Part shown: positions 7,459 to 15,396 of the stretch, piece by piece
Numbering within the stretch: position 1 is the stretch's first letter
Layout: each line of letters starts with the position of its first letter
Source of the DNA: CAZJQD01 sp964548165 [NCBI: uncultured bacterium]
GTDB taxonomy: Bacteria; UBA8481
NCBI GenBank assembly: GCA_964548165.1
Contig: CAZJQD010000007.1
Span: 29,557 to 93,556, forward strand
DNA length: 64,000 bases
Direction of reading: 5' to 3'
Notes under the pieces: model-generated
Told to the model about the DNA's origin: nothing
What the model saw: the letters and a program-made list of their open reading frames with translations, nothing else
Databases searched by the model: none
Program-made: the position numbers and the translations under genes

Positions 7459-10149
7459 ATGACCGCCGACTATCGCGACACCGTACGGGTTCCCGACAGC
7501 CCGGTTCCCATGCGAGCGAACCTCCCGGAACTCGAACCGAAAATGGTCGCTCGGTGGCAGGAACTCGACCTCTACGCCCGGCTCCGCCAGGCACGCGTCG
7601 GCCGCCCCATCTTTCTCCTGCACGATGGCCCCCCTTACGCCAACGGCGAACTGCACATGGGCCATGCGCTCAACAAGACACTCAAGGACATCGTCGTCCG
7701 GCATCGCGCGCTCCGCGGCTTCGACACGCCCTTCGTCCCCGGCTGGGACTGCCACGGGCTCCCGATCGAGCACAACGTCATGCGCGAGCTCGGAGACAAG
7801 GCCGCAAGCCTCTCGCAGGTCGAGATCCGTAAGCTCTGCCGCGCCTTCGCGCGCCGCTACGTCGAGATCCAGCGAGAGGGGTTCCGCCGGCTCGGGTGCA
7901 TCGGTCACTGGGAGAATCCCTACCTCACGCTCGACGACGAGTTCGAGGCGCGCATCCTCGAGGCCTTCGGCACGCTCCACGAGCAGGGCTGCATCTATCG
8001 CGGCCTCAAGCCCATCCACTGGTGCCCGTCCTGCCGCACCGCGCTCGCCGCCTCGACGGCCGAGGCCGAATACGGCGACCACGACACCGACGCCATCACC
8101 GTCGCCTTCCCCTCCGTCGAGGACCCGAACCTCGCCATCCTCATCTGGACCACGACGCCCTGGACCCTGCCCGCCAACGTCGCCGTCGCGGTCCGCGCCG
8201 ATCTCGAGTACGTCACGGTCCAGGTCGGCGAGCGTCGGTTCCTGCTGGCTGAGGCTCTCCTTCCCGCCGTGTCGACCGCGGCTGGCTGGTCCCATCCCGA
8301 GATCATCGCCCGGGTACAAGGATCCGCGATCGAACACCGCAAGTTCCGCCACCCGTTCCTCGACCGCGAGGTTCCCGCCATCCTCGGCGAGTTCGTCACG
8401 ACGGACGCCGGGACCGGCGTCGTCCATATCGCGCCCGGGCACGGCGTCGAGGACTACCACGCGGGCCTCAAGTACAAGCTCCCCATCCTGGCCCCGGTCG
8501 ATGATCGCGGCCGGCTGACCGAGGAGGCCGGGGTCTTCCGCGGCATCGGTGTCTTCGAGGCCAACCCGCTCATCATCGGCCTGCTCAAGGACCGCGGCAT
8601 GCTCATCCACGCCGAGACGATCCGCCATTCGTATCCGCACTGCTGGCGGTGCAAGCATCCGGTCATCTTCCGCGCCACCCGCCAGTGGTTCATGAACGTC
8701 GATCACGCGAGCGGCGGCAAGACGCTCCGCGAGATCGCGCTCGCCGCCGTCGACGCCGTCCAGTGGATCCCGAACTGGGGCCGCGACCGTTTCGCCGGCA
8801 CGGTGAGAGAACGCCCCGACTGGTGTCTCTCGCGCCAGCGATCCTGGGGAGTCCCGATCCCGGCGCTCGTCTGCGACGATTGCGGCCACTCCGTGGTCGA
8901 CGCTTCGCTCCAGGCCGAGGTCACGGCCCTCGCTCGCGCCGGCCGGCTCGACGAGTGGTTTGCGGAGGATCCCGCGCCGCGATCCTGCACGTGCGGCAAG
9001 CCGCTCCGACGCGAGCGCGACATCCTCGACGTCTGGTTCGACTCGGGCGTCTCGTGGTACGCCACCGACATGTTCGACGGCGGCTCGCGAAGAACCGGCG
9101 AACCCCCGATCGCCGATCTCTACCTCGAGGGATCCGACCAGCACCGAGGCTGGTTCCAATCCTCGCTCTGGCCCTCGTTGGCTCTACGAGGCGTCCCCCC
9201 GTACCGCGCCGTCCTCACCCACGGTTTCATGCTCGACGGCGACGGCAAGGCCATGCACAAGTCCGCGGGCAACGTCATCGCGCCGCAGGACATCATGAAG
9301 AAGTACGGCGCCGACATCATCCGGCTCTGGGTCGCCTCGGAGAACTACCGCGAGGACGTGCGACTCTCGTACGTCATCCTCGATCACGTCGCCGATACCT
9401 ACCGCAAGATCCGCAATACCTGGCGCTTCCTGGCCGGCGTCGCCAAGGACCTGCCGCTCGACGTCCAGGTTCCCGTCGCCGGCCGCCCCGAGCTCGACCG
9501 CTGGGCGCTCTCGGTCCTGGGCCGCTGGTTGGCCTCGGTCTCGCGCGCCTACGACGAGTACGCCTTTCACGAGGTCTACCGGATGACGCTGGAGCTTATC
9601 ACCGGCGAGCTCTCGGCCCTCTACCTCGACGTCATCAAGGATCGCCTCTACTGCGACGCTCCCGATGGCGCCGAACGCCGGGCCGCCCAGGCGACATGCC
9701 GTGAGATCCTCTCCGTGACGGTCCGGGCGCTGGCACCCATCCTGCCGTTCACGACGGACGAGGTCTGGGGACACGCCAACATCGACAAGGGAGCTGCCGC
9801 TGACTCCATTCACCTTTCGGACTGGCCCGCGTCCCTGCCCGTCGACGAGGAACTCCTCGCGCGATTCGCCCCCCTGTTGGCGGCGCGCGGCGAGATCCTC
9901 AAGGCCCTCGAAGACCAGCGCGCGGCCGGGAAGATCAAGAAGAGCCAGATGGCGCGCGTGACCACGCGGTTCCAGGGCGACCTCGAGACGCTCCGGCTCC
10001 TCACCCAGGTCGCCGAGCTCGTGCCCGGAGACGTGCTCATGGTGGAGCCGACCCAGCTCCCCAAGTGTCCGCGCTGCTGGCGGCACCTGCCCCTGGAGGG
10101 AGAACTCTGCGCCCGGTGCGACACCGTCGTCGCGGCGCTGGCGCGCTAG
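7459..10149 (+). CDS. ileS: isoleucyl-tRNA synthetase
   Basis: About 896 residues, the usual length of bacterial IleRS. It charges tRNA-Ile in the cytoplasm. The class I HIGH motif reads HMGH in PPYANGELHMGH, the editing domain has TTTPWTLPANVAV, and DQHRGWFQSSL precedes the second signature. The KMSKS loop is the variant AMHKS (GKAMHKSAGN, bases about 9244-9273). The C-terminal zinc knuckle has four Cys (CPRCW and CARC). A GTG at 7450 is in frame, but the promoter would start transcription after it, so the ATG at 7459 is preferred. It opens a rightward operon with lspA, lgt and an RluD-type gene. Confidence 0.96.
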   Translation: MTADYRDTVRVPDSPVPMRANLPELEPKMVARWQELDLYARLRQARVGRPIFLLHDGPPYANGELHMGHALNKTLKDIVVRHRALRGFDTPFVPGWDCHGLPIEHNVMRELGDKAASLSQVEIRKLCRAFARRYVEIQREGFRRLGCIGHWENPYLTLDDEFEARILEAFGTLHEQGCIYRGLKPIHWCPSCRTALAASTAEAEYGDHDTDAITVAFPSVEDPNLAILIWTTTPWTLPANVAVAVRADLEYVTVQVGERRFLLAEALLPAVSTAAGWSHPEIIARVQGSAIEHRKFRHPFLDREVPAILGEFVTTDAGTGVVHIAPGHGVEDYHAGLKYKLPILAPVDDRGRLTEEAGVFRGIGVFEANPLIIGLLKDRGMLIHAETIRHSYPHCWRCKHPVIFRATRQWFMNVDHASGGKTLREIALAAVDAVQWIPNWGRDRFAGTVRERPDWCLSRQRSWGVPIPALVCDDCGHSVVDASLQAEVTALARAGRLDEWFAEDPAPRSCTCGKPLRRERDILDVWFDSGVSWYATDMFDGGSRRTGEPPIADLYLEGSDQHRGWFQSSLWPSLALRGVPPYRAVLTHGFMLDGDGKAMHKSAGNVIAPQDIMKKYGADIIRLWVASENYREDVRLSYVILDHVADTYRKIRNTWRFLAGVAKDLPLDVQVPVAGRPELDRWALSVLGRWLASVSRAYDEYAFHEVYRMTLELITGELSALYLDVIKDRLYCDAPDGAERRAAQATCREILSVTVRALAPILPFTTDEVWGHANIDKGAAADSIHLSDWPASLPVDEELLARFAPLLAARGEILKALEDQRAAGKIKKSQMARVTTRFQGDLETLRLLTQVAELVPGDVLMVEPTQLPKCPRCWRHLPLEGELCARCDTVVAALAR

Positions 10150-10152
10150 GTC

Positions 10153-10752
10153 GTGACTGCCGCTGCCACGTCACCGGCCCCGATGACTTCCGCCAGCATG
10201 AAGGCCCCGGGTTGGTTGCTGGCGATCACGTGGGTCGCGGTCCCCGTCCTTGTCGCCTTTGACCAGTGGACCAAGAACTTCATCGTCACCTACTACTACC
10301 TCTGGGAGATCGACCCCATCATCGGGAACATCGTGAGATTGACGCGCGTGCATAACCAGGGCGCGGCATTCGGCGTCCTGCAGGAGTGGCCGGGGCTCTT
10401 TCGCAACCTCACGGGCTTCGCCATCGTCGCGCTTACCGCGCACAAGGCCCTGACCCGGAACCGCACCGCTCTCTACCATGCCGCGCTTGGCCTCGTGCTC
10501 GCCGGCGCCGTCGGCAACTTCATCGACCGCATCCGCTACAATTACGTCGTCGACTTCATCCAGGTCGGATTCAACGGCTGGTACTGGCCCTCGTTCAACG
10601 TTGCGGACTCGGCCATCTCCGTGGGCGTCGTCCTCCTGCTCTGGGGCTCCCTGGCGATGCCCGAACCCGAGGACACACCTATCACCGACGAACCCATCAC
10701 GGATGGGGAACCCATCACGGATGGGAAATCCGACGCAGAAGCGAGGCCCTAG
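10153..10752 (+). CDS. lspA: lipoprotein signal peptidase (signal peptidase II)
   Basis: A 199-residue inner-membrane aspartyl protease that removes signal peptides from diacylated prolipoproteins. Four membrane segments are evident and the two catalytic Asp regions read GNFIDRIRY and FNVADSAISVG; VHNQGAAFG is also conserved. The GTG start is 3 bases after ileS; ATGs at 10183 and 10198 are alternatives. The protein is longer than usual because of a hydrophilic tail of about 25 residues rich in Pro, Ile, Thr, Asp and Gly, encoded by a short palindromic DNA repeat (10693-10728) that also occurs near 53.07 kb. Its neighbour lgt does the preceding step, so lipoprotein maturation is grouped here. 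Confidence 0.95.
   Translation: MTAAATSPAPMTSASMKAPGWLLAITWVAVPVLVAFDQWTKNFIVTYYYLWEIDPIIGNIVRLTRVHNQGAAFGVLQEWPGLFRNLTGFAIVALTAHKALTRNRTALYHAALGLVLAGAVGNFIDRIRYNYVVDFIQVGFNGWYWPSFNVADSAISVGVVLLLWGSLAMPEPEDTPITDEPITDGEPITDGKSDAEARP
10693..10728 (+). repeat. two 18-base palindromic repeat units inside lspA
   Basis: CCCATCACGGATGGG occurs at 10693-10707 and 10711-10725, each followed by three bases (GAA, then AAA), giving an 18-base period. A degenerate unit precedes them from about 10678. Each core is a palindrome (CCCATC/GATGGG) and encodes Pro-Ile-Thr-Asp-Gly. The identical core is found at 53064-53078. Confidence 0.85.
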
Positions 10753-10754
10753 CC

Positions 10755-11516
10755 ATGTTCCCCGTGCTCGTAGACATTCCCGGGTTTCCCATCCACACCT
10801 ACGGCATCCTCCTGGCGCTCGGGTTCGCCGCCGCCCTGGTCACGCTCATCTCCGTCGGCCGCGTCGCGGGCTTCCGCAGCGAAGACCTGGGCGACCTCGC
10901 GCTGGTGGCGCTCGTCAGCGGACTGGTGGGTGGCCGCCTCCTCTACGTGATCGTCGAGTGGGACCAGTTCGCGGGAAATCTCTCGCAGATCGTCCTCAGG
11001 CGCGACGGCTTCGTCTTCTACGGGGGCCTGCTCGTGGCCGCGCCCGTCACCATGTTCTTCCTGCGCCGCCGCGGGCTCCCCCTCGCTCCCCTCGCCGATG
11101 TCGTCGCGCCCGCGCTCGCGCTTGGCCACTCCATCGGGCGACTCGGCTGTTTCGCGCAGGGTTGCTGTTACGGCCGCGCCTCCGCCTGGGGCCTCACCTT
11201 CCACGAGGACTCCGCGGCATCGGTCGCCAACGGCGGACTCCCGGTCATCCCCGTCCAGCTCTATGAATCGCTCCTTCTCCTGGGCCTCTTCGGCCTGCTG
11301 CTTTCCCTGAGGGGTCGCTTCAAGTTTCCTGGCGCCCTGATGTGCGTGTACCTCGCCGTGTACGCCGTGATCCGCTTCAGCCTCGAGACGCTCCGCGCCG
11401 ATGACCGCGGCTTCTACCTCGGACCGCTCTCGGTTTCGCAGTTAATCTCCATCGGGCTCCTCGCGCTCGCCGGCATCCTCGCCTGGAGGCTCCGCTCACG
11501 CCAACCCATATCGTAG
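10755..11516 (+). CDS. lgt: prolipoprotein diacylglyceryl transferase
   Basis: A 253-residue polytopic membrane enzyme that transfers diacylglycerol from phosphatidylglycerol to the lipobox Cys of prolipoproteins, the first step of lipoprotein maturation. The family signature is present as HSIGRLGCFAQGCCYG, with IHTYGILLALGF at the N-terminus and RLLYVIVEWDQF further on. The ATG at 10755 lies 2 bases after the lspA stop; a longer in-frame extension to 10386 runs through lspA in another frame and is not real. The many lipobox proteins in this window are its expected substrates. Confidence 0.95.
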   Translation: MFPVLVDIPGFPIHTYGILLALGFAAALVTLISVGRVAGFRSEDLGDLALVALVSGLVGGRLLYVIVEWDQFAGNLSQIVLRRDGFVFYGGLLVAAPVTMFFLRRRGLPLAPLADVVAPALALGHSIGRLGCFAQGCCYGRASAWGLTFHEDSAASVANGGLPVIPVQLYESLLLLGLFGLLLSLRGRFKFPGALMCVYLAVYAVIRFSLETLRADDRGFYLGPLSVSQLISIGLLALAGILAWRLRSRQPIS

Positions 11517-11521
11517 AAGAC

Positions 11522-12427
11522 CTGGAGAAGAACCGGCGCCTCGACAAGTTCCTCGCGGATCGAAATCCCGAGGCCTCGCGCACCGTGCTCGCCAAGCTGG
11601 CCGAAGAGAACCACGTCCTCGTGAATGGAACGCCCGCCGGAAAGAACTACCGCGTGCGCCTCGGGGACGTCGTGACGTTCGAGCTCCCCGCTCCTGCCGA
11701 CGGCGAAGGGCCTGGGGCCGAGGAACTCCCCCTGACCATCGTCCATGCCGACGACGATCTCGCCGTCATCGACAAGCCCGCCGGCCTCTGCGTTCACCCC
11801 TCTCCAGGTCATCTCACCGGGACGCTGGTCAACCGCCTGCTCGCGCGGTTCCCGAGGATGGCCGGCGTCGGATCGCGCAAGCGCCCCGGCGTCGTCCACC
11901 GGCTCGACATGGACACCTCCGGGCTCCTCGTCGTCGCGCTCTCCCCGCTCGCCTACAAGGCGCTCACCGCCATGCTCAAGGTCCGCACCATCCACCGCGA
12001 GTACCTGGCCGTCGTCTATGGCATTCCCGAGCCCCCGCATGGGACCATCACCCTGCCGATGGGGCGTGATCCCGAGCATCGTCGCCGGTTCGCCGTGCTC
12101 TCGCCCGCATCGGGCCTGACCACCCGTCCCGCCGTCACGCACTACGACGTCGTCGAGCGATTCAACGCCTCCGCGCTCGTGAAGCTGAAGCTGGAGACCG
12201 GGCGCACGCACCAGATCCGCGTGCACATGCAGAGGATCGGCTACCCCATCGCCGGCGACCAGCTCTACGCGCCCGGCCACACGGGCCTTCCCATCTCCCG
12301 CCAGGCGCTCCATGCCGCGCGGCTGGCCTTCCGCCATCCCCGCTCCGGCGAGCCCGTCGAGTTCCAGTCCCCTCTGCCGCCGGACATCGCCGCCCTGCTG
12401 GATCACCTTCGCCAGGGAGCGCGGTAG
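11522..12427 (+). CDS. rluD: RluD-family 23S rRNA pseudouridine synthase, non-standard start
   Basis: This enzyme converts uridines of 23S rRNA to pseudouridine. It has an N-terminal S4 RNA-binding domain (RRLDKFLADRNP, HVLVNGTPAGKNYRVRLGD) and the catalytic motif VVHRLDMDTSGLLVVAL with the essential Asp. The first ATG/GTG/TTG in frame is the GTG at 11585, which would cut off the start of the S4 domain. The frame is open back to 11405 with no ATG, GTG or TTG, so the start must be unusual: CTG 11522 is the minimal choice, with ATC 11510 (overlapping lgt) and CTG 11483 as alternatives. A sequence error upstream is also possible. Last gene of the ileS operon. Confidence 0.85.
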   Translation: MEKNRRLDKFLADRNPEASRTVLAKLAEENHVLVNGTPAGKNYRVRLGDVVTFELPAPADGEGPGAEELPLTIVHADDDLAVIDKPAGLCVHPSPGHLTGTLVNRLLARFPRMAGVGSRKRPGVVHRLDMDTSGLLVVALSPLAYKALTAMLKVRTIHREYLAVVYGIPEPPHGTITLPMGRDPEHRRRFAVLSPASGLTTRPAVTHYDVVERFNASALVKLKLETGRTHQIRVHMQRIGYPIAGDQLYAPGHTGLPISRQALHAARLAFRHPRSGEPVEFQSPLPPDIAALLDHLRQGAR

Positions 12428-12462
12428 CCCGGGGCCATCTCCGCCAGGGAGCTCGGTAACCC
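12410..12462 (+). repeat. direct duplication of the rluD 3' end
   Basis: The 21 bases at 12410-12430, covering the last codons and the TAG stop of rluD, recur at 12442-12462 with two changes, giving a 32-base period. The second copy reads GGTAA where the first reads GGTAG. Confidence 0.7.
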
Positions 12463-12475
12463 CTTCTCGCTCCCT
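12446..12475 (+). terminator. hairpin after the ileS-lspA-lgt-rluD operon
   Basis: AGGGAGC (12446-12452) pairs with GCTCCCT (12469-12475) across a 16-base loop, followed by only a short T run. It is well placed to end the ileS operon before the flagellin promoter, but the weak T tract makes it a modest call. Confidence 0.4.
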
Positions 12476-12482
12476 TTCCGCT

Positions 12483-12509
12483 CAGGAATTCGTCCCATTC
12501 TGCCGATAA
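12483..12509 (+). promoter_or_regulatory. predicted sigma-28 (FliA) promoter of flagellin
   Basis: GCCGATAA at 12502-12509 matches the sigma-28 -10 consensus at all 8 positions. At the exact 11-base spacing the upstream octamer CAGGAATT is a poor match to the -35. Transcription would start near 12515, leaving a leader of about 30 bases with AGGGA before the ATG. Confidence 0.55.
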
Positions 12510-12547
12510 GAAGGGATACAAGGACGGTATCTTCTACAGGGACGTAG

Positions 12548-13375
12548 ATGAGAATCACTCACAACGAGCTATCAGCCTTTTCCCTCCGGCAGGTTAAATC
12601 CGCCGAGAAGGACGAACTCTCAACCAAGGAACAATTGTCCTCGGGCCGGCGCATCAATCACGCCGGCGACGACGCCGCGGGCCTGGCCATCTCCGACCGC
12701 CTCGCGGCGCGGCACCGCGGCATCCACCAGGCCTGGCGCAATGCCTACGACGCCCAGGCCCTGGTGCGCACCGCGGAAGGCGCCTACGAGGGCGTCAACG
12801 AGATGCTCCAGCGCGTCCGCGCGCTCGCCATCCAGGCCTCCAATGACACCCTCATCACCAGCGACCGGCAGAACATCCAGCTCGAGGTCACCGCGCTCCT
12901 CGAGGAGATCGATCGGCAGTCGGACACGGTCGAGTACAACGGCAAGAAGCTCTTCGCGCCGACCACGGACCCGGAAGGCCAGGAATACACCTTCCAGGTC
13001 GGCTCGGACAGGAATGAAACCCTGCGGGTCGATGTCGCGCCCCTGAACGCCACCTGGCTCGGCGTCGAGGACCTCGACGTGAGCTCCCGCGTCTCGGCCG
13101 ATTCCGCCATTGCGGCGGTGGATGGCGCTCTCAATCGCCTCAACGGCCAGCGCGCCGATGTCGGCTCGGTCCAGAACCGGCTCGACGAGGTCATGATGTT
13201 CACCGGCATCGCCCGCGAGAACACGATCGCGGCGGAGACCAAGATCCGCGACGCCGACTTCGGCCCGACGATCACCGACTATACCAAGCAACAGATCCTG
13301 CGCAGTACCCGCCTGAGCGCCCTGGCCCAGGCCAATCTCCAACCCGAGTCCGTCCTCCAGCTCCTCAACGCGTAA
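12548..13375 (+). CDS. fliC: flagellin
   Basis: A 275-residue short flagellin, the filament subunit exported through the flagellar apparatus. The N-terminal D0/D1 region shows LSSGRRINHAGDDAAGLAISD and the C-terminal D1/D0 region shows ENTIAAETKIRDADF followed by QQILRSTRLSALAQANLQP and ending VLQLLNA. There is almost no variable D2/D3 insert. The ATG follows AGGGA by 6 bases, and a sigma-28-type -10 element lies upstream. No other flagellar gene is in the window, so it is a solitary flagellin locus, as often seen for late-class genes. Confidence 0.95.
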   Translation: MRITHNELSAFSLRQVKSAEKDELSTKEQLSSGRRINHAGDDAAGLAISDRLAARHRGIHQAWRNAYDAQALVRTAEGAYEGVNEMLQRVRALAIQASNDTLITSDRQNIQLEVTALLEEIDRQSDTVEYNGKKLFAPTTDPEGQEYTFQVGSDRNETLRVDVAPLNATWLGVEDLDVSSRVSADSAIAAVDGALNRLNGQRADVGSVQNRLDEVMMFTGIARENTIAAETKIRDADFGPTITDYTKQQILRSTRLSALAQANLQPESVLQLLNA

Positions 13376-13456
13376 CAAACTTGCATCGCGGGGACGGAGA
13401 TTAAACTCGACCCCAATCTAGCGGCTCCTCCACTCGCGCCAGGCCTGAGCCGGGCT

Positions 13457-13490
13457 CGGTAGGGGCACACCCCATGGTATGGCCCTACCG
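13457..13490 (+). repeat. inverted repeat upstream of the pyruvate-kinase-like gene
   Basis: CGGTAGGG (13457-13464) is complementary to CCCTACCG (13483-13490), with a smaller CCAT/ATGG hairpin in the loop. There is no T run, so it is more likely a leader structure or protein site than a terminator. It ends 29 bases before the ATG at 13520. Confidence 0.5.
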
Positions 13491-13519
13491 TCTTGAACCA
13501 AAATCATAGGGTGAATGCC

Positions 13520-15196
13520 ATGAAACTAGCGGTCTACAAGACGCGGATCGCCTGCACGATCGGACCGGCTAGCCAAGCGCCTGAAGTGATGCTGTCCCTG
13601 CTCCATGCCGGGATGAATATTGCCCGTCTCCGTTACGCTCCCGACGATTTCGCTCACCACAAATCGGTGATCGAGAATCTTCGTCGCACCGCCCTGGAGG
13701 CTCAGAAGCCGCTGGCGATCATGGCAGATCTGCCGGGGCCGAAAAGTCGGGTCGGGGCTGAGTCGCGTGAAAACAAGAAGATGGATCACCCAGGAAATGA
13801 TCAGGGAGGCGGTAAGCTTACCGAACACGACCATGACTGCCTGCAATCCGCACTGGAAAACGGCGTGGACGCCGTCTGCCTCTCCGTGGAGGAGCCGGCC
13901 AGTGTGGACGCCGTACGAAAGGCAGCGACCGACCTGGGACGTCATCCGTTCCTCATGGCGAAGATCGACCGGGCGGCGGCACTGGACCACATCGATGAGA
14001 TCCTCAGGGCTGCCGATGGCATCATGATTGCGCGAGCCGACCTCGCGGCGGAAATCCCCGTGGAGAGAATCACCATCATCCAGAAGCAGTTGACACTCAA
14101 GGCCATCCTGCTTGGCAAGCCGGTCATCACGACCACGCAGATGCTGGAATCCATGGTGAACCAGGATCGACCCACGCGGATCGAATGCGCTGACGTGGCC
14201 AACGCCATCCTCGACGGCACGGATGGCGTAATGCTTTCCGACGAATCGGCACGGGGGAAATTCCCGGTCGAGGCGGTGAGCATGCTGGCGACGATCGCGG
14301 CAGCAACCGAGCCGCATCGGCTCGCGGGTCGCGTCCACGAAGTCTTCGCCGACTACGATCGCGACCACGATGTTCCCCTCGTGCATTTCATCTCGCACAA
14401 CGTGCAAGAGACCGTGGAGCGCCTCGCACCGGCAGCTGTCATCGTCTCCACGAACACGGGGTACACGGCGCGGATGATCTCGCGCTTCAAACTGCCATTG
14501 TGGATCGTGGCTGTCAGCCCCGACGAAGCAACGTGCCAGGGGCTGCTATTTTCGTACGGCGTGCACGCGATGCACGAACCTGAGCGCCCCGAAAATTGGA
14601 TCGAATTCGCAAGGCACTGGGCGCAAGGCCAGGGGCTGACAGAGGGGCTTGTGGTGTTGACTGAAGGGCCTTCGCCGGAAAACCCGAAGGCGCATCATCG
14701 CCTGGAAGTCATCGATCTGAGCCAAGCCGAGCCCAAGCCCGAAGCCAAGGTCGAGACACCGCCCGAGGTCAAGGCCGAGCCCAAGCCCGAAGCCAAGGTC
14801 GAGCCACCGCCCGAAGCCAAAGCCGAGCCCAAGCCCGAAGCCAAGGTCGAGACACCGCCCGAGGTCAAAGCCGAACTGAAGCCCGAGGCCAAGGTCGAGC
14901 CGCCGCCCGAGGTCAAAGCCGAGCCCAAGCCCGAAGCCAAGGTCGAGCCACCGCCCGAGGTCAAAGACGAGCCGAAGGCCGAAGCCAAGGTCGAGCCACC
15001 GCCCGAGGTCAAAGCCGAACCGAAGCCCGAGGCCAAGGTCGTAGCGCGTACGGAAGCGCAGGCAGACGACATGCAGAAGGCAGAAGTGGCGAACCGTTCG
15101 GACGAAACTGCGGGGGATCAGGTCGCGCATCTGAAACGAACCGCCGTTATGGACGCGGCCCTTGAGGCTGTCAGCCAGGCGGCCACGGCGAGTTAG
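13520..15196 (+). CDS. pyruvate-kinase-like protein lacking the B domain, with repeat tail
   Basis: Residues 7-400 follow the pyruvate kinase order: RIACTIGPAS, GMNIARLRY, MADLPGPKSRVG, MAKID, DGIMIARADL, VITTTQMLESM, RPTRIECADVANAILDGTDG, MLSDESARGKFP, then the C-terminal domain (NTGYTARMISRFKLP). Between GPKSRVG (to residue 79) and KLTEHD (from 99) only about 19 residues remain where the family has the roughly 100-residue B domain that closes the active site. The Asn-Phe-Ser-His region after NIAR is changed to RYAPD, ARGDLG to ARADLA and KIE to KID. From residue 403 there are six 16-residue Pro/Glu/Lys/Ala/Val repeats and part of a seventh, then an acidic end. The ATG at 13520 follows AGGGTGA; a TTG at 13493 is possible. 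Weak or absent kinase activity is likely (inference). Confidence 0.8.
   Translation: MKLAVYKTRIACTIGPASQAPEVMLSLLHAGMNIARLRYAPDDFAHHKSVIENLRRTALEAQKPLAIMADLPGPKSRVGAESRENKKMDHPGNDQGGGKLTEHDHDCLQSALENGVDAVCLSVEEPASVDAVRKAATDLGRHPFLMAKIDRAAALDHIDEILRAADGIMIARADLAAEIPVERITIIQKQLTLKAILLGKPVITTTQMLESMVNQDRPTRIECADVANAILDGTDGVMLSDESARGKFPVEAVSMLATIAAATEPHRLAGRVHEVFADYDRDHDVPLVHFISHNVQETVERLAPAAVIVSTNTGYTARMISRFKLPLWIVAVSPDEATCQGLLFSYGVHAMHEPERPENWIEFARHWAQGQGLTEGLVVLTEGPSPENPKAHHRLEVIDLSQAEPKPEAKVETPPEVKAEPKPEAKVEPPPEAKAEPKPEAKVETPPEVKAELKPEAKVEPPPEVKAEPKPEAKVEPPPEVKDEPKAEAKVEPPPEVKAEPKPEAKVVARTEAQADDMQKAEVANRSDETAGDQVAHLKRTAVMDAALEAVSQAATAS
14726..15046 (+). repeat. 48-base tandem repeat array encoding Pro/Glu/Lys repeats
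   Basis: Six consecutive 48-base units (14726-15013) and a partial seventh encode variants of AEPKPEAKVEPPPEVK. The units differ by a few bases each, and the array stays in frame throughout. Confidence 0.9.
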
Positions 15197-15299
15197 GACG
15201 AAACGTGAAGACCTCGCCAAGGGCAGTGTCGCGACTCTCGCCCAGAGGGTGAAAGTTCACCGGCCGGGCATATTCAGGCTGCTCGGGTGTCCAAAGCCT

Positions 15300-15327
15300 A
15301 ATCTGCGCTGTCTGCGAAATCTGCGGA
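15300..15327 (+). repeat. degenerate ATCTGCG intergenic repeat
   Basis: Three near-copies of a TCTGCG-containing unit (ATCTGCGCTG, TCTGCGAA, ATCTGCGGAT) stand side by side in the gap before the thioredoxin gene. They look like a remnant of a dispersed short repeat; nothing else is recognisable in 15197-15360. Confidence 0.35.
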
Positions 15328-15361
15328 TGAATTCTCCGGGTTTCAAGGATCTCCGTTCCCG

Positions 15362-15390
15362 TTTCCAGTCAGTCTGACCCCCTATATACT
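15362..15390 (+). promoter_or_regulatory. predicted leaderless promoter of the TlpA-like gene
   Basis: TTTCCA (15362-15367) and TATACT (15385-15390) are 17 bases apart, matching consensus at 4 and 5 of 6. The ATG is only 6 bases after the -10, so transcription would start at or next to the first codon. Confidence 0.5.
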
Positions 15391-15396
15391 GGCCGG

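Noticed and set aside
9244-9273. Apparent damage of the IleRS KMSKS motif (AMHKS)
   Set aside because: Variants of this loop are known among bacterial IleRS proteins, and the rest of the enzyme is intact, so it is not taken as loss of function.
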